Assembly (NCBI RefSeq): GCF_013761175.1
Contig: NZ_JACDUR010000003.1
Location: 1,115,441-1,179,440, forward strand
Origin: Nonomuraea soli
GTDB taxonomy: Bacteria > Actinomycetota > Actinomycetes > Streptosporangiales > Streptosporangiaceae
Direction of reading: 5' to 3'
DNA length: 64,000 bases
Positions 9,424-18,172 of the stretch are shown here, piece by piece. A program made the position numbers and the translations under genes. The notes below the pieces were generated by a model that saw only the letters and a list, made by a program, of their open reading frames with translations, did no database searches and was not told the origin of the DNA. Every line of letters starts with the position of its first letter. Positions within the stretch are counted from its first letter, which is position 1.

Positions 9424-9883
9424 TTGGTCGTGATGGAGGTGGAAACCCGACGTGTGCACATCTTGCGCGTCACCGCTCATCCCACCGGTGCCTGGCCCAC
9501 CCAGCGCCGGGCCAACCTCGTCCCGGTTCTTCATCCGTGACCGGGACGCCAAGCTCACCGCCGCCTTCGACGAGATCTTCGCCAGCCAGGGCGTCACGGT
9601 GATGAAGACACCACCACGAACGCCCCGCGCCAACTGCTACGCCGGACGCTGGATCCGCACCGTCCGAGCCGAATGCACAGACCACATGCTGATCTACGAC
9701 GAACGCCACCTTCGATCAATTCCGAGCGAGTACACCGGGTCACTACAACAAGCATCGCCCGCACCAGTCCGCCGACAACGCCCGCCTGATCAAGACGCGG
9801 GCGTCGTGGTGCCGCTGGAAGGCCGGATTCGGCGTCGGCGAGTGCTTGGCGGAGTCATCAACGAGTACCACCGAGCCGCCTAG
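9424..9883 (+). pseudogene. Remnant of an integrase-type IS transposase (rve/DDE core)
   Basis: Carries METRRVHIL, then FFIRDRDAKLTAAFDEIFAS and MKTPPRTPRANCYAGRWIRT, and ends RRRRVLGGVINEYHRAA. This is the catalytic C-terminal half of an rve-type IS transposase (IS481/IS3-like). The N-terminal half and both IS ends are absent and internal deletions break the frame. Related copies lie at 41078-41735 and 59080-59335. Confidence 0.75.
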
Positions 9884-9943
9884 CTCGTCCTGAGAAGCAC
9901 CAGCTCAAACCTCGTGCACGAGTTTGAAGCGGTACAAGGTGCG

Positions 9944-10366
9944 TCAGCCCAGGGCCTTGCGCAGCAGCGCCGTCAGCTGATCCTGTTCGGCGGCCGAGAG
10001 CCGTGCGACCGCCGTGCGGGCGAAGGTGAAGGCTGTTGCGAACCGCTGGTTGATCTCGTCTCCTCGCGTGGTTCGCGCCACCAGGCGCCCGCGGCGGTCT
10101 CGGGGATCTGGCTCGCGGGTTACGAGGCCGAGTGCTTCGAGCCGCACGACGATCTGGGTGATGTTGGAGGCATCGCAGCCGAGCTCCTCCGCCAGGGCGC
10201 CCATGCCGCGGCGCTCATCGAGCCGCCCGAGCACGCACGCTTGGGCCGGGCTTAGTGACAGCTCGGCTGCGGCCGCCTCGTAGGCGCGGTCATAGACGTC
10301 GACCAGGTCGAACAAGACGGCCTCGACCTCGGATGAAGTGGCCACGGGCCCATTCGGCAGCGCCAT
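9944..10366 (-). CDS. MarR-family repressor of the adjacent oxidoreductase
   Basis: 140-residue winged-helix dimeric repressor. AELSLSPAQACVLGRLDERR and MGALAEELGCDASNITQIVV give the recognition helix, and EPDPRDRRGRLVARTTRG is the wing with the DxRxxR signature. ATG 10366 is preferred over an upstream GTG because it removes a non-conserved extension. It diverges from the oxidoreductase at 10453 across an 86-base gap with two matching palindromes, so it probably represses both genes and is released by a ligand or oxidant. Confidence 0.88.
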   Translation of the reverse strand: MALPNGPVATSSEVEAVLFDLVDVYDRAYEAAAAELSLSPAQACVLGRLDERRGMGALAEELGCDASNITQIVVRLEALGLVTREPDPRDRRGRLVARTTRGDEINQRFATAFTFARTAVARLSAAEQDQLTALLRKALG

Positions 10367-10389
10367 GATGTCCAGCCTAGACGAGTTAC

Positions 10390-10436
10390 TTGATTGCCTC
10401 AAACACTTATGGTCCAATGATGCTTGATTCGCTCAA
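10390..10436. promoter_or_regulatory. Twin MarR operators
   Basis: Two copies of the palindrome TTGA-N5-TCAA: TTGATTGCCTCAA at 10390-10402 and TTGATTCGCTCAA at 10424-10436. Their starts are 34 bases apart, about three helical turns. Both lie between the divergent marR and oxidoreductase genes, the second only 8 bases before the GGAGG ribosome site of the latter. Confidence 0.75.
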
Positions 10437-10452
10437 GTAATTCGGAGGCCTG

Positions 10453-11400
10453 ATGGACGCGGTTGTGATCGACCGATTCGGTGGAGTCGACGAGCTCTCG
10501 TTGCGCCAGATCCCACTCCCGGAGGTGGGTGACGACGACGTCCTCATCCGGGTGGAGTACGCAGGAGTCGGGTCCTGGGACGCGCTCGAGAGGGAAGGGG
10601 AGTACGAAGGCTACTTCAACGTTCCCGCGCCCTTCCCCTACGTCCTCGGCTGGGACGGAGCGGGCACGGTTGCCGCGGTCGGGCGCAACGTCACCCGGTT
10701 CGACCTGGGTGAGCGTGTCTACGCCGCGACAATGCCGATGCCGCGTGGCGGCTTCTACGCGGAGTACGGTGTCGTGGAGGCGGAGTTCGTGGCTCGCGTG
10801 CCGGACCGAATGCCGACCGCGCAGGCCGGCGCGATGGCCTGGGATGCGCTGACCGCCCTGAGCGGTCTCGACCTGCTCGGCCTGCGCCCCGGCGAGACGC
10901 TCATGATCTTCGGGGCCAGCGGGGGCGTCGGGCACATGGCGGTGCAGCTGGCGCGGCATGCCGGCCTCAGGGTGCTCGCCGTCGCGTCCGGTGACGATGG
11001 CGTCGCGCTCGCCCAGCGGCTCGACGCCGACCACGCCGTCGACGGCCGCAAGACCGACGTGTTCTCCGCCGCGTTGGAGTTCGCTCCCGACGGGCTCGAT
11101 GCGGCCCTGGTCACCGTAGGAGGCGAGACGGCCGAACGATCGCTTCGTGCGGTCAAGAACTCCGGACGAATCGCCCTGCCGAACGGGGTCGTGCCCGAGC
11201 TCGTGACGTCGCCGGGCTCGCCGGTTTCGTACTACGACGGGGATCGCAGCCGTTCCGCCACCGATCGGCTGAACGCGATCATCGAGGCGAGCTCCTTCGA
11301 GGTTCACATCGCTCAGAGCTTCCCTACGGAGCGGGTCCGGGATGCCCATCGTGCCCTGAACGATCACTATGTGGGGAAGCTGGCGCTCAGAGTCGGATAG
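10453..11400 (+). CDS. NADP-dependent zinc-free alcohol dehydrogenase/quinone oxidoreductase-like enzyme
   Basis: 315-residue medium-chain reductase. A GroES-like N-terminal half (MDAVVIDRFGGVDELSLRQI, VLGWDGAGTVAAVGRNVTRF) is followed by a Rossmann domain with MIFGASGGVGHMAVQLARHA. No zinc-ligand cysteines are seen, so it belongs to the quinone-oxidoreductase-like branch. A good GGAGG site precedes ATG 10453. Expression is probably controlled by the divergent MarR protein. The natural substrate is unknown; an electrophile or quinone detoxification role would suit the MarR pairing. Confidence 0.85.
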   Translation: MDAVVIDRFGGVDELSLRQIPLPEVGDDDVLIRVEYAGVGSWDALEREGEYEGYFNVPAPFPYVLGWDGAGTVAAVGRNVTRFDLGERVYAATMPMPRGGFYAEYGVVEAEFVARVPDRMPTAQAGAMAWDALTALSGLDLLGLRPGETLMIFGASGGVGHMAVQLARHAGLRVLAVASGDDGVALAQRLDADHAVDGRKTDVFSAALEFAPDGLDAALVTVGGETAERSLRAVKNSGRIALPNGVVPELVTSPGSPVSYYDGDRSRSATDRLNAIIEASSFEVHIAQSFPTERVRDAHRALNDHYVGKLALRVG

Positions 11401-11803
11401 GGGTGCCGGCGGGCTCGGGGCGAGCAGGGCCACCGGGCTGAGACGGTTTTGGCGCCGCACGCCACCCGGCCGGCCGAAGCACGGTCATCTCCGGCTTCGA
11501 GGACTCGTGCGGCCCTGGAAGCCGAAGGCGCCGCACAGCTCAATGGTCTGCCCACCCGCATTGACCACCTGCTGGCCGGGGCCGCGGAACGTGAAGACGT
11601 CGCAGCGCTGGAACTCCTGGTCAAGCGTGCTACCGCTGACCCCGACGTCGAGATGGTGGCGTTCCTGTTGAGCGCGGCGAGCTCCAGCCCGCAGTCGGCG
11701 CGGGCCCATGCTGGCACTGCGCCGAACGGGCCGCGTTCGCGTGGTAGACCAGCACGCGATGGAAGGTCGTCTGCACGGGCCCGCTGCCGGGGCGGGGCGC
11801 ACC

Positions 11804-12270
11804 GCGAGCACCCAGCCGCCGCAGTCCTCCGCGCTCAACAGGAACGGCGCGCCCGAGATCGCCTGGGCGAACGCCCACGGCATCGGCGTCATCGTCTACT
11901 CGCTGATGGACTCGGGGCTGCTCGCCGGCTCCTTCTCCGCCGAGCGGGTGGCGTCGCTGCCCGACGACGACTGGCGCAAGCACCACACCAGCTTCACCAC
12001 GGGGCTGGCCGAGCGGCTGACCGTCGTCGACGCGCTGCGGCCGATCGCCGAACGCAACGCCTGTCGGTCGCCGCCATCGCGGTCGCGTGGGTGTTGGCGT
12101 GGCCCCGGCGTGACAGGGGCTGTCGTCGGAGCGCGCACCGCCTCCCAGATGGACGGGTGGCTTCCCGCCGTACGGCTCGACCTGCCCCCGGAAGGACTGG
12201 TGCAGATCGCCGCGATCCTCCCCGGCGAAGGCCCGGTCCCGGGGCGGCCGCTGCCAACGGAGGTGAGCGC
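11804..12270 (+). pseudogene. Aldo/keto reductase, C-terminal half, frameshifted
   Basis: Contains IAWANAHGIGVIVYSLMDSG, LLAGSFSAERVASLPDDDW, then LSVAAIAVAWVLAWP in a second frame and GAVVGARTASQMDGW back in the first. This is the C-terminal half of an aldo/keto reductase with its NADPH-binding stretch. Two compensating shifts near 12055-12110 break it, and the N-terminal barrel is missing. 11401-11800 carries no recognisable gene. Confidence 0.65.
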
Positions 12271-12484
12271 GTTTCGAGGTGGAACCTTGAAGAGCGTGCG
12301 CATCGGCGCTGGCATGTCGTCCATGCTGTGACCCTGTCCAACAGGGTGCGCCCTTCCTCTGCCCATACCGCTGCCGCGCCCAGCGCGATCACTGCCTCCA
12401 TTAACCAGGCGGTCGGCGGAGGCCATCCCGTTCACCGCATCCACCATCAGCAGGGCTCGACGCAGGGTGAGCGAAGGTATCCCG

Positions 12485-13039
12485 TCATGCGGTGGCACGT
12501 GCACGTACGGCACGCAGCGCCTCCGCCGGCGATTCGGCGGTGGGGCGCATGCCGGGTCGATGAGGCGTTGCATGATCAGCCCCGTCAGCAAGGTCAGATA
12601 GAGGCGCCGACCGCCCGCTGCGTCGCTGGAGGCGACGTTCCTTCAGCGAGCCAGTGGGTCAACTCCAGGCGGGCGGCCTCCTGCGCGCCGGCCAGTGATT
12701 GGCGCAGCTGCGGTCGGCGCTCGGCCTGAGCGAAGACCTCGATGCCGGCCACGAAAACGGGGCGGCGGAGGTCGAGCAGCTCGGTCGCCTGCTGCCACAA
12801 CGTCTCATCCCCTCGCGCGGCACCTCGCCCGCCATGGCCTGGCGCAGCTTGTCGGTCCACTCGGCGATCGCCTCGACCATGGCCTCGGCCAGCGGCGCGT
12901 CCTTCGAGCCGAACTGGTAGCCGATGGAGGCCAGGTTCGCGCCGGAAGTCCTGGCGATGTCGCGTGCCGTGGTGTGCGCGGAGCCGCGTTCCTGCAGGCA
13001 GCGTTTGGCGCCCCCGATCAGCGTGTCGTGCTCTTTCAT
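12485..13039 (-). pseudogene. TetR-family regulator, inactivated by three frameshifts
   Basis: Starts MKEHDTLIGGAKRCLQERGS at ATG 13039 (minus) with a good TetR HTH (ARDIARTSGANLASIGYQFG). The second frame continues ETLWQQATELLDLRRPVFVA, a third gives LYLTLLTGLIMQRLIDPAC, and the original protein ended TAESPAEALRAVRARATA at 12485. The order matches the intact TetR at 15670-16206, a paralogue. It diverges from the desaturase operon that it presumably once repressed. Confidence 0.7.
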
Positions 13040-13058
13040 CGTGCCACCCTATCCAAAC

Positions 13059-13103
13059 AAACGTCACAAACACATGTTTTGCACAAACGTTTCAAACGTG
13101 TGT
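13059..13103. promoter_or_regulatory. TetR-type operator cluster before the desaturase
   Basis: Three AAACGT elements (13059-13064, 13085-13090, 13094-13099), the middle one part of the palindrome AAACGTTT (13085-13092). ACACATGTTT (13070-13079) and AAACGTGTGT (13094-13103) are near-perfect inverted arms. This is the only spacer between the divergent TetR remnant and the desaturase. A related AAAC...GTTT pattern lies at 16229-16245. Confidence 0.55.
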
Positions 13104-13115
13104 ATGGTCGTCGGC

Positions 13116-14144
13116 ATGGCACAAGCAACCGCAGCGGCCACGGCCGCGAGCGACTTCAGCCGCCTGTCCAAACGCATCCGGCAGGCCGGGCTCCTCGACC
13201 GGCGCCCCCGCTACTACCTGATCCGGATCAGCGCCGTCGCAGCCGCCTACGTCGCAGGGGCCGCAGCGTTCCCATGGCTGGGCGACTCCTGGCTCCAGCT
13301 CCTGCTGGCCGTCTACTTCGCGATCGTCTTCGCGCAGGTCGCCCTCGTTCTGCACGACCTGGCACACCGGCAGGTCTTCACCGATCGCCGCCCGAGCGAG
13401 ATCCTCGGGCGGCTCGGCGGCAACCTCGCCATCGGCCTCGGCTACGGCTGGTGGATGAACAAGCACACCCGCCACCACGCCAACCCCAACCACGAGGACC
13501 TCGATCCTGACGTCGCGCCCGACATCCTGGTGTGGTCACCGAAACAGGCGCGCAACGCGCGTGGCCTGGCCCGGCTCATCGGCGGACGGCAGGCGTTCCT
13601 CCTCTACCCGCTGCTCCTGCTCGAAGGGCTCAACCTGCACGTCGGCGGGGTGCGGGCACTGCGGCAGCCGTGGATGAAACAGCGTGTCCTGGAGGGCACG
13701 CTGCTGTTCGCGCACTTCGCCTTCTACCTGGGTGTGCTGGTGTGGACCCTGTCACCGGGCAAGGCACTGGTCTTCTTCGCCGTCCACCAGGGGCTGTTCG
13801 GCGTCTACATGGGCTGCGTGTTCGCCCCTGGCCACAAGGGCATGCCGACCCTCACGGGGGAGGCCAAGCTCGACTTTCTGCGCAAGCAGGTGCTCACCAC
13901 CCGCAACGTACGCGGCGGGCGGTTCACCGACCTCGCCATGGGCGGGCTCAACTACCAGATCGAACACCACCTGTTCCCCAGCATGCCCACCCCCAACCTG
14001 CGCCTGGCGCAACCCATCGTGCAGGCCCACTGCCGGCAGTTGCGCCTGCCGTACCACGAAGTCAGTTTCGTCGCCTCGCACCGCGAGGCGCTGCGTCACC
14101 TGCACCAGGCCGGTGCTCCGCTCCGAGAGAAGGGCCGCTCATGA
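13116..14144 (+). CDS. Membrane fatty-acid desaturase
   Basis: 342-residue integral membrane di-iron enzyme that puts a double bond into acyl chains. All three histidine boxes are present: HDLAH at 80-84, HTRHH at 117-121 and QIEHH at 281-285. Hydrophobic spans surround them (YYLIRISAVAAAYVAGAAAF, LLLAVYFAIVFAQVALVL and others). The QxxHH third box is the type found in front-end and acyl-lipid desaturases. ATG 13116 is chosen as the first Met before conserved sequence; ATG 13104 is possible. Its stop overlaps the start of the MFS gene by four bases (ATGA), so the two are probably translated together. Confidence 0.85.
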   Translation: MAQATAAATAASDFSRLSKRIRQAGLLDRRPRYYLIRISAVAAAYVAGAAAFPWLGDSWLQLLLAVYFAIVFAQVALVLHDLAHRQVFTDRRPSEILGRLGGNLAIGLGYGWWMNKHTRHHANPNHEDLDPDVAPDILVWSPKQARNARGLARLIGGRQAFLLYPLLLLEGLNLHVGGVRALRQPWMKQRVLEGTLLFAHFAFYLGVLVWTLSPGKALVFFAVHQGLFGVYMGCVFAPGHKGMPTLTGEAKLDFLRKQVLTTRNVRGGRFTDLAMGGLNYQIEHHLFPSMPTPNLRLAQPIVQAHCRQLRLPYHEVSFVASHREALRHLHQAGAPLREKGRS

Positions 14145-15673
14145 AAGCCGGACGCAAGCAGTGGATCGGGCTGGCCGTCCTGGTCCTGCCGGTGTTGCTG
14201 ATCTCCGTCGACCTGCACGTGCTGTCGTACGCGCTGCCGTTCATCAGCGCCTCCCTGGCGCCGAGCGGCTCCCAGCTGCTGTGGATCATCGACATCTACC
14301 CGTTCATGCTGGCCGGACTGCTGCTGCCGATGGGCACGCTTGGTGACCGGGTCGGGCGGCGGCGGCTGCTGATGGCCGGGGCCGCGGCGTTCGGCGCCGC
14401 CTCCGCGGTCGCCGCCTTCTCTCCCAGCGCCGACCTGCTGATCGTCACTCGTGCCCTGCTCGGGGTGGGTGGCGCCACGTTGATGCCCTCGACGCTGTCG
14501 CTGATTCGCAACATGTTCCACGATGACGGCCAGCGCCGCGTCGCGATCGCCATCTGGACCGGCGCGTTCGCCGGCGGCGCGATGCTGGGCCCGCTGATGG
14601 GGGGCGCGTTGCTGGAGCACTTCTGGTGGGGCTCGGTGTTCCTGGTCAACCTGCCGGTGATGGCGCTGCTGCTGATCCTGGCGCCGCTGCTGCTGCCCGA
14701 ATCGCGTGATCCGCGCCCGGGCCGGTTCGACCTGCTCGGCGTGGCCCTGTCGCTGGGCGCGATCCTGCCCACGATCTACGGGATCCAGCACATCGCCCAG
14801 GACGGCCTCGGCTGGGCGCCGGTGCTGGCCATCGTCGCCGGCCTGGCGATGGGTGCCGCCTTCGTCAGGCGGCAGCGCGCGATGGCCGATCCGATGCTGG
14901 ACGTGCGCCTGTTCGGCAGTCGCGCCTTCACCGCCGCGATCGGCGCCAACACCCTCGGGGTCTTCGCCATGGTCGGCTCCAGCCTGTTCACGACGCAGTA
15001 CTTGCAGATGGTCATGGGGGCTCGGCCGCTCGTCGCCGGCCTGTACGCGCTGCCCTCGGCGGGCATGGCGATGCTCGCCGCCGGGCTCGCGCCGGCGCTG
15101 GTCCGCAAGGTCAGGCCGGGCCTGGTCGTCTGCGCCGGGCTGCTCGTCGGCGCGAGCGGGTTCGCGCTGCTGTCCAGGCTGGACGTGACGGGGCAGAACG
15201 GTCTGCTGATCGCGGGGATCATGCTGATGGCCGGAGGCGTCACCCTCGTTCTGACGGTCTCCTCCGACCTGATCATCGCCACCGCCCCACCGGAGCGTGC
15301 GGGAGCCGTCGCCGGGCTGTCGCAGGTGGCCACCGAGTTCGGCGGCGCGCTCGGCATCTCCCTGCTGGGCAGCATCGGCACCGCCGTCTACCGGGGACAG
15401 CTCGCCGATTCCGGGGCTCCGTCAGCGGCGCTCGACACCCTGGGCGGCGCCCTGGAGTCGGCGCGGCACATGGGGGAGCCGGCCGCGAGCGCGCTGGCCG
15501 TCGCCGCCCGCGAAGCCTTCGCCCAGGGGCAGCACTACGCCATGCTCGCCGCCGCCGCGGCGTTGTGCGTGATGGCGGTGCTCGCACCCGTCATGCTGCG
15601 AACCGTACGGCGCGCGAGTCGGCCACAACCGCGGCCCCGCCCGGACCGCTCCGAACGGCACGCGGCGCGTTAG
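14141..15673 (+). CDS. DHA2-family MFS drug:H+ antiporter (14-TM type)
   Basis: 510-residue efflux permease of the QacA/EmrB class. Motif A is GDRVGRRRLLMAG, and LIVTRALLGVGGATLMPSTL and GPLMGGALLEHFWWGSVFLV are the helix 4 and 5 signatures. The long hydrophobic pattern fits 14 helices, and the Arg-rich tail is cytoplasmic. It overlaps the desaturase stop by ATGA. The TetR gene on the other strand ends 4 bases inside this gene. The partner desaturase suggests a lipid or membrane-active compound as substrate, which is inference. Confidence 0.88.
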   Translation: MKAGRKQWIGLAVLVLPVLLISVDLHVLSYALPFISASLAPSGSQLLWIIDIYPFMLAGLLLPMGTLGDRVGRRRLLMAGAAAFGAASAVAAFSPSADLLIVTRALLGVGGATLMPSTLSLIRNMFHDDGQRRVAIAIWTGAFAGGAMLGPLMGGALLEHFWWGSVFLVNLPVMALLLILAPLLLPESRDPRPGRFDLLGVALSLGAILPTIYGIQHIAQDGLGWAPVLAIVAGLAMGAAFVRRQRAMADPMLDVRLFGSRAFTAAIGANTLGVFAMVGSSLFTTQYLQMVMGARPLVAGLYALPSAGMAMLAAGLAPALVRKVRPGLVVCAGLLVGASGFALLSRLDVTGQNGLLIAGIMLMAGGVTLVLTVSSDLIIATAPPERAGAVAGLSQVATEFGGALGISLLGSIGTAVYRGQLADSGAPSAALDTLGGALESARHMGEPAASALAVAAREAFAQGQHYAMLAAAAALCVMAVLAPVMLRTVRRASRPQPRPRPDRSERHAAR

Positions 15674-16206
15674 CCGGCGGCTGCCACAGCCAGCGACCGG
15701 ATACCGGCGGCCAGGTCATGGGACGTCGGGGCGCTGTCCGGAGCGATCTGCCACTGCACCAGCAGGCCGATGAGCAGCGTCAGCAGCACCTGCGCACCCG
15801 CCTCATCCTGGCGTGGCATGCGCCGGCCAAGCTCACGCTGGGCCAGTGCCTGCCCCTCGGCCAGGCGGGCCCGCACGTCGGGCAGGTGAGGGGCCTGCGC
15901 GAGCGTCTCGACGTTGGCCCGCCATACCGTGGGGTTGGTGCGGAAGGACTCGATCAGCTCCACCCAGAAGGCCTCGAACCACTCCTGGGTGTCGTCGGGG
16001 AAGGCCTTGAGGATCTCCGCGACGGCTTCGCCGGTCACCTCGATCATCGCCTGGGTGAGCAGCGCGTCCTTGGAGCGGAAGTGGTAGTTGATCGCGGCGA
16101 GGTTGCTGCCGGAGACGGCAACGATGTCGCGCACTGTCGTGCGGGCGTATCCGCGCTCGGACAGGCACTGCTTCGCCGCGGCCAGCAAATCCTCAGGAAC
16201 TCCCAC
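15670..16206 (-). CDS. TetR-family repressor, likely of the desaturase/MFS operon
   Basis: 178 residues. HTH at about 20-45 (TTVRDIVAVSGSNLAAINYH then FRSKDALLTQAM) and a helical ligand domain of the short TetR_C type. Convergent with, and overlapping by 4 bases, the MFS gene. Its paralogue at 12485-13039 is dead, so this copy may now control the cluster alone. An AAAC...GTTT-type site sits just upstream of its start. Confidence 0.85.
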   Translation of the reverse strand: MGVPEDLLAAAKQCLSERGYARTTVRDIVAVSGSNLAAINYHFRSKDALLTQAMIEVTGEAVAEILKAFPDDTQEWFEAFWVELIESFRTNPTVWRANVETLAQAPHLPDVRARLAEGQALAQRELGRRMPRQDEAGAQVLLTLLIGLLVQWQIAPDSAPTSHDLAAGIRSLAVAAAG

Positions 16207-16228
16207 GCGGTGATCCTACCAATGCCGC

Positions 16229-16245
16229 AAACAAGCGTTTTAAAC
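16229..16245. promoter_or_regulatory. Possible autoregulatory TetR operator
   Basis: AAACAAGCGTTTTAAAC at 16229-16245, about 23 bases before the TetR start at 16206 (minus). It resembles the AAACGTTT-centred sites at 13059-13103. The rest of 16246-16552 holds no gene I can support. Confidence 0.4.
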
Positions 16246-16552
16246 ATCCACAGCCCCTGGTGCGGCCGCTATCAGAATTGAACCCTTGCCACCGGGGTGT
16301 CCCGGTCGCCGGACATCCCGGTAGCGCTGGCTGGCCTGGTCGCCGCCCTCACTGGCCGCGGCGCGGATCCCGCTGTCGCGCATACTCGCCAAGGTGGGGT
16401 CGGCCGCAGCCCTGATGACAAAGGCAGCCCTCCAGGCCGGTCCGTAGGTGCTCCGTCTGGGCCGGAGCGGCTCTTCTTGCTGGACGACAGGGACCGGGCC
16501 TCGATCGGATGATCCGGCCCCGCTCCGAGGGTCCTCACGCACCGCTTCTGCG

Positions 16553-18094
16553 CTACTCGTGGTCGGCTTCGGCGAGGTCCGCCTGTGCGGACACGCCGCG
16601 GAGCATGATGCCCGCGAAGACCGCCACGCCGAGCAGGATCAGTGAGGCGATGCCGCCGGTCCATGCCAGCGCGGTGGTGAACGCGTCGGTCGCGGCCGTG
16701 GCCAGCGCCGTTCCGATCTTGCCGGGCAGTTCCTGGGCGTAGAGCAGTGCGGTGGCGAGAGTTTCCTTCGCGGCATCGAGTACGCCTGCGGGCAGTCCTG
16801 CCGGGGCGGTGCCGGCGAGGCCGTTGCGGTAGAAGCCGAGCAGGACCGAGCCGAGGATGGCGGTGCCGAAGGCGGTGCCGAGCTCGTAGGCGCTCTCGCT
16901 GATCGCGGCGGCCTGGCCTGACTGCTCGGGACGCACCGAGCTCATGATGAGGTCGTTGGTGAGCGTCATGCCCACGCCGGCGCCGAGGCCGACAAGGCAC
17001 AGGGCGATCGCGATCTGCCAGGGCTGGGTGTCGGGTGTGAGCGTCATCAGGGTCGCGAATCCGCCTGCGGTGATGAGCACGCCTGCGGAGACGATGACGG
17101 ATGTGGGGATCCGCTTGACGAGTGCGGCGGCGATGAACCCGGCGAAGGCGGAGACGGCGGCCTGGGGCAACATCCACAGCGCCGACTGGATGACGCTGAG
17201 GCCGACGACGAGCTGCAGGAACTGGGTGAGGGCGAACAGCGCTCCGACGAGAGAGAAGATCGACAGCAGGTCGGTGAGCACTGCACCGGTGAACGCGCGC
17301 ACCTTGAACAGGCGCACGTTGATCATCGGCGTCGGCATGCGGAGCTGACGGATCACGAACAGCGCGAGCAGGACGAGCCCGGCGAAGAAGGTGGCGAACC
17401 CGATGCCGGGCTCCTTGCCTTCGGCGAAGGTCTTGACGCCGTAGACGAACGAGATCATGCCCGCGAGTGAGAGCAGGATGCTGGGGACGTCGATGTTTCC
17501 CGGGTTGGGGTTCTTGCTTTCCGGGACGAGGAACGGCGCGAGGACGAGCAGCAGCACCATGACCGGGATGTTCATGAGGAAGGCGGCGTGCCAGCTGAAC
17601 GTCTCGATGATCCAGCCGCCGACGATCGGGCCCGCGGCGGCGCCGAGCGCGCCCATCGCCGACCAGACGGCCATCGCGGTGCGTCGCTGGTCGCGGTCGA
17701 GGAACATGTTGCGGATGAGGGACAGCGTCCCGGGCATGATCGTCGCGCCTGCGATTCCGAGCAGGGCGCGGGATCCGATGAGCATCCACGGTTCGGTCGA
17801 CAGGGCGCCCAGGACGGAGGCGATCGCGAAGACGACCGCGCCGATGAGCAGCACTTTGCGCCGCCCGAATCGGTCGCCCAGGGTCGACATGGTGATAAGC
17901 AGGCCGGCGAGCAGCAGCGAGTAGATGTCGAGCATCCAGAGCTGCTGCGTGCCGGTCGGCTTGAGGTCTTGGGTGATGTCGGCCAGGGCGAAGACCAGGA
18001 CCATGCCGTCGATGGCGATGAGCAGCATCGGCAGCACGAGTACGGCCAGCCCGACCCAGGCGCGGGGTGTGGCCCGCTGGAGAGTGGTGTTCAT
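16553..18094 (-). CDS. DHA2-family MFS drug:H+ antiporter
   Basis: 513-residue permease, paralogous to the 14141 gene (both begin with W-[IV]-GLAVLVLP-[VM]-LLI). Motif A is GDRFGRRKVLLIG, the helix 4 block ALLGIAGATIMPGTLSLIRN and the helix 5 motif GPIVGGWIIETFSW. 14 helices are expected in the cytoplasmic membrane. It diverges from a TetR gene across a 78-base gap with direct repeats, the standard layout for a regulated multidrug pump. Confidence 0.88.
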   Translation of the reverse strand: MNTTLQRATPRAWVGLAVLVLPMLLIAIDGMVLVFALADITQDLKPTGTQQLWMLDIYSLLLAGLLITMSTLGDRFGRRKVLLIGAVVFAIASVLGALSTEPWMLIGSRALLGIAGATIMPGTLSLIRNMFLDRDQRRTAMAVWSAMGALGAAAGPIVGGWIIETFSWHAAFLMNIPVMVLLLVLAPFLVPESKNPNPGNIDVPSILLSLAGMISFVYGVKTFAEGKEPGIGFATFFAGLVLLALFVIRQLRMPTPMINVRLFKVRAFTGAVLTDLLSIFSLVGALFALTQFLQLVVGLSVIQSALWMLPQAAVSAFAGFIAAALVKRIPTSVIVSAGVLITAGGFATLMTLTPDTQPWQIAIALCLVGLGAGVGMTLTNDLIMSSVRPEQSGQAAAISESAYELGTAFGTAILGSVLLGFYRNGLAGTAPAGLPAGVLDAAKETLATALLYAQELPGKIGTALATAATDAFTTALAWTGGIASLILLGVAVFAGIMLRGVSAQADLAEADHE

Positions 18095-18112
18095 GTTCGT
18101 ATCCCATCGAGT

Positions 18113-18137
18113 TACTTCACCAATCAGTGTACTTCAC
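18113..18137. promoter_or_regulatory. Direct-repeat operator between MFS pump and TetR
   Basis: TACTTCAC occurs at 18113-18120 and again at 18130-18137, 17 bases apart, each followed by (C/T)AA, in the 78-base space between divergent genes. This gap is AT-richer than its flanks and must contain both promoters. Likely TetR binding site. Confidence 0.5.
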
Positions 18138-18172
18138 TAAACGGTATACTAATGGTGTCGATGGGAGAGCAG

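Noticed and set aside
11449..12729. 426-codon frame over the aldo/keto reductase remnant
   Set aside because: Mixed Arg/Ala-rich shadow; only about 20 codons (LSVAAIAVAWVLAWP) are true reductase sequence after a frameshift.
13532..14140. Long upstream extension of the MFS gene in its own frame
   Set aside because: It lies over the desaturase in another frame and is Pro/Arg-rich; the real start is ATG 14141 overlapping the desaturase stop.
16272..18107. 611-codon minus-strand frame overlapping the MFS gene
   Set aside because: Arg/His-rich out-of-frame shadow of the real MFS gene at 16553-18094.
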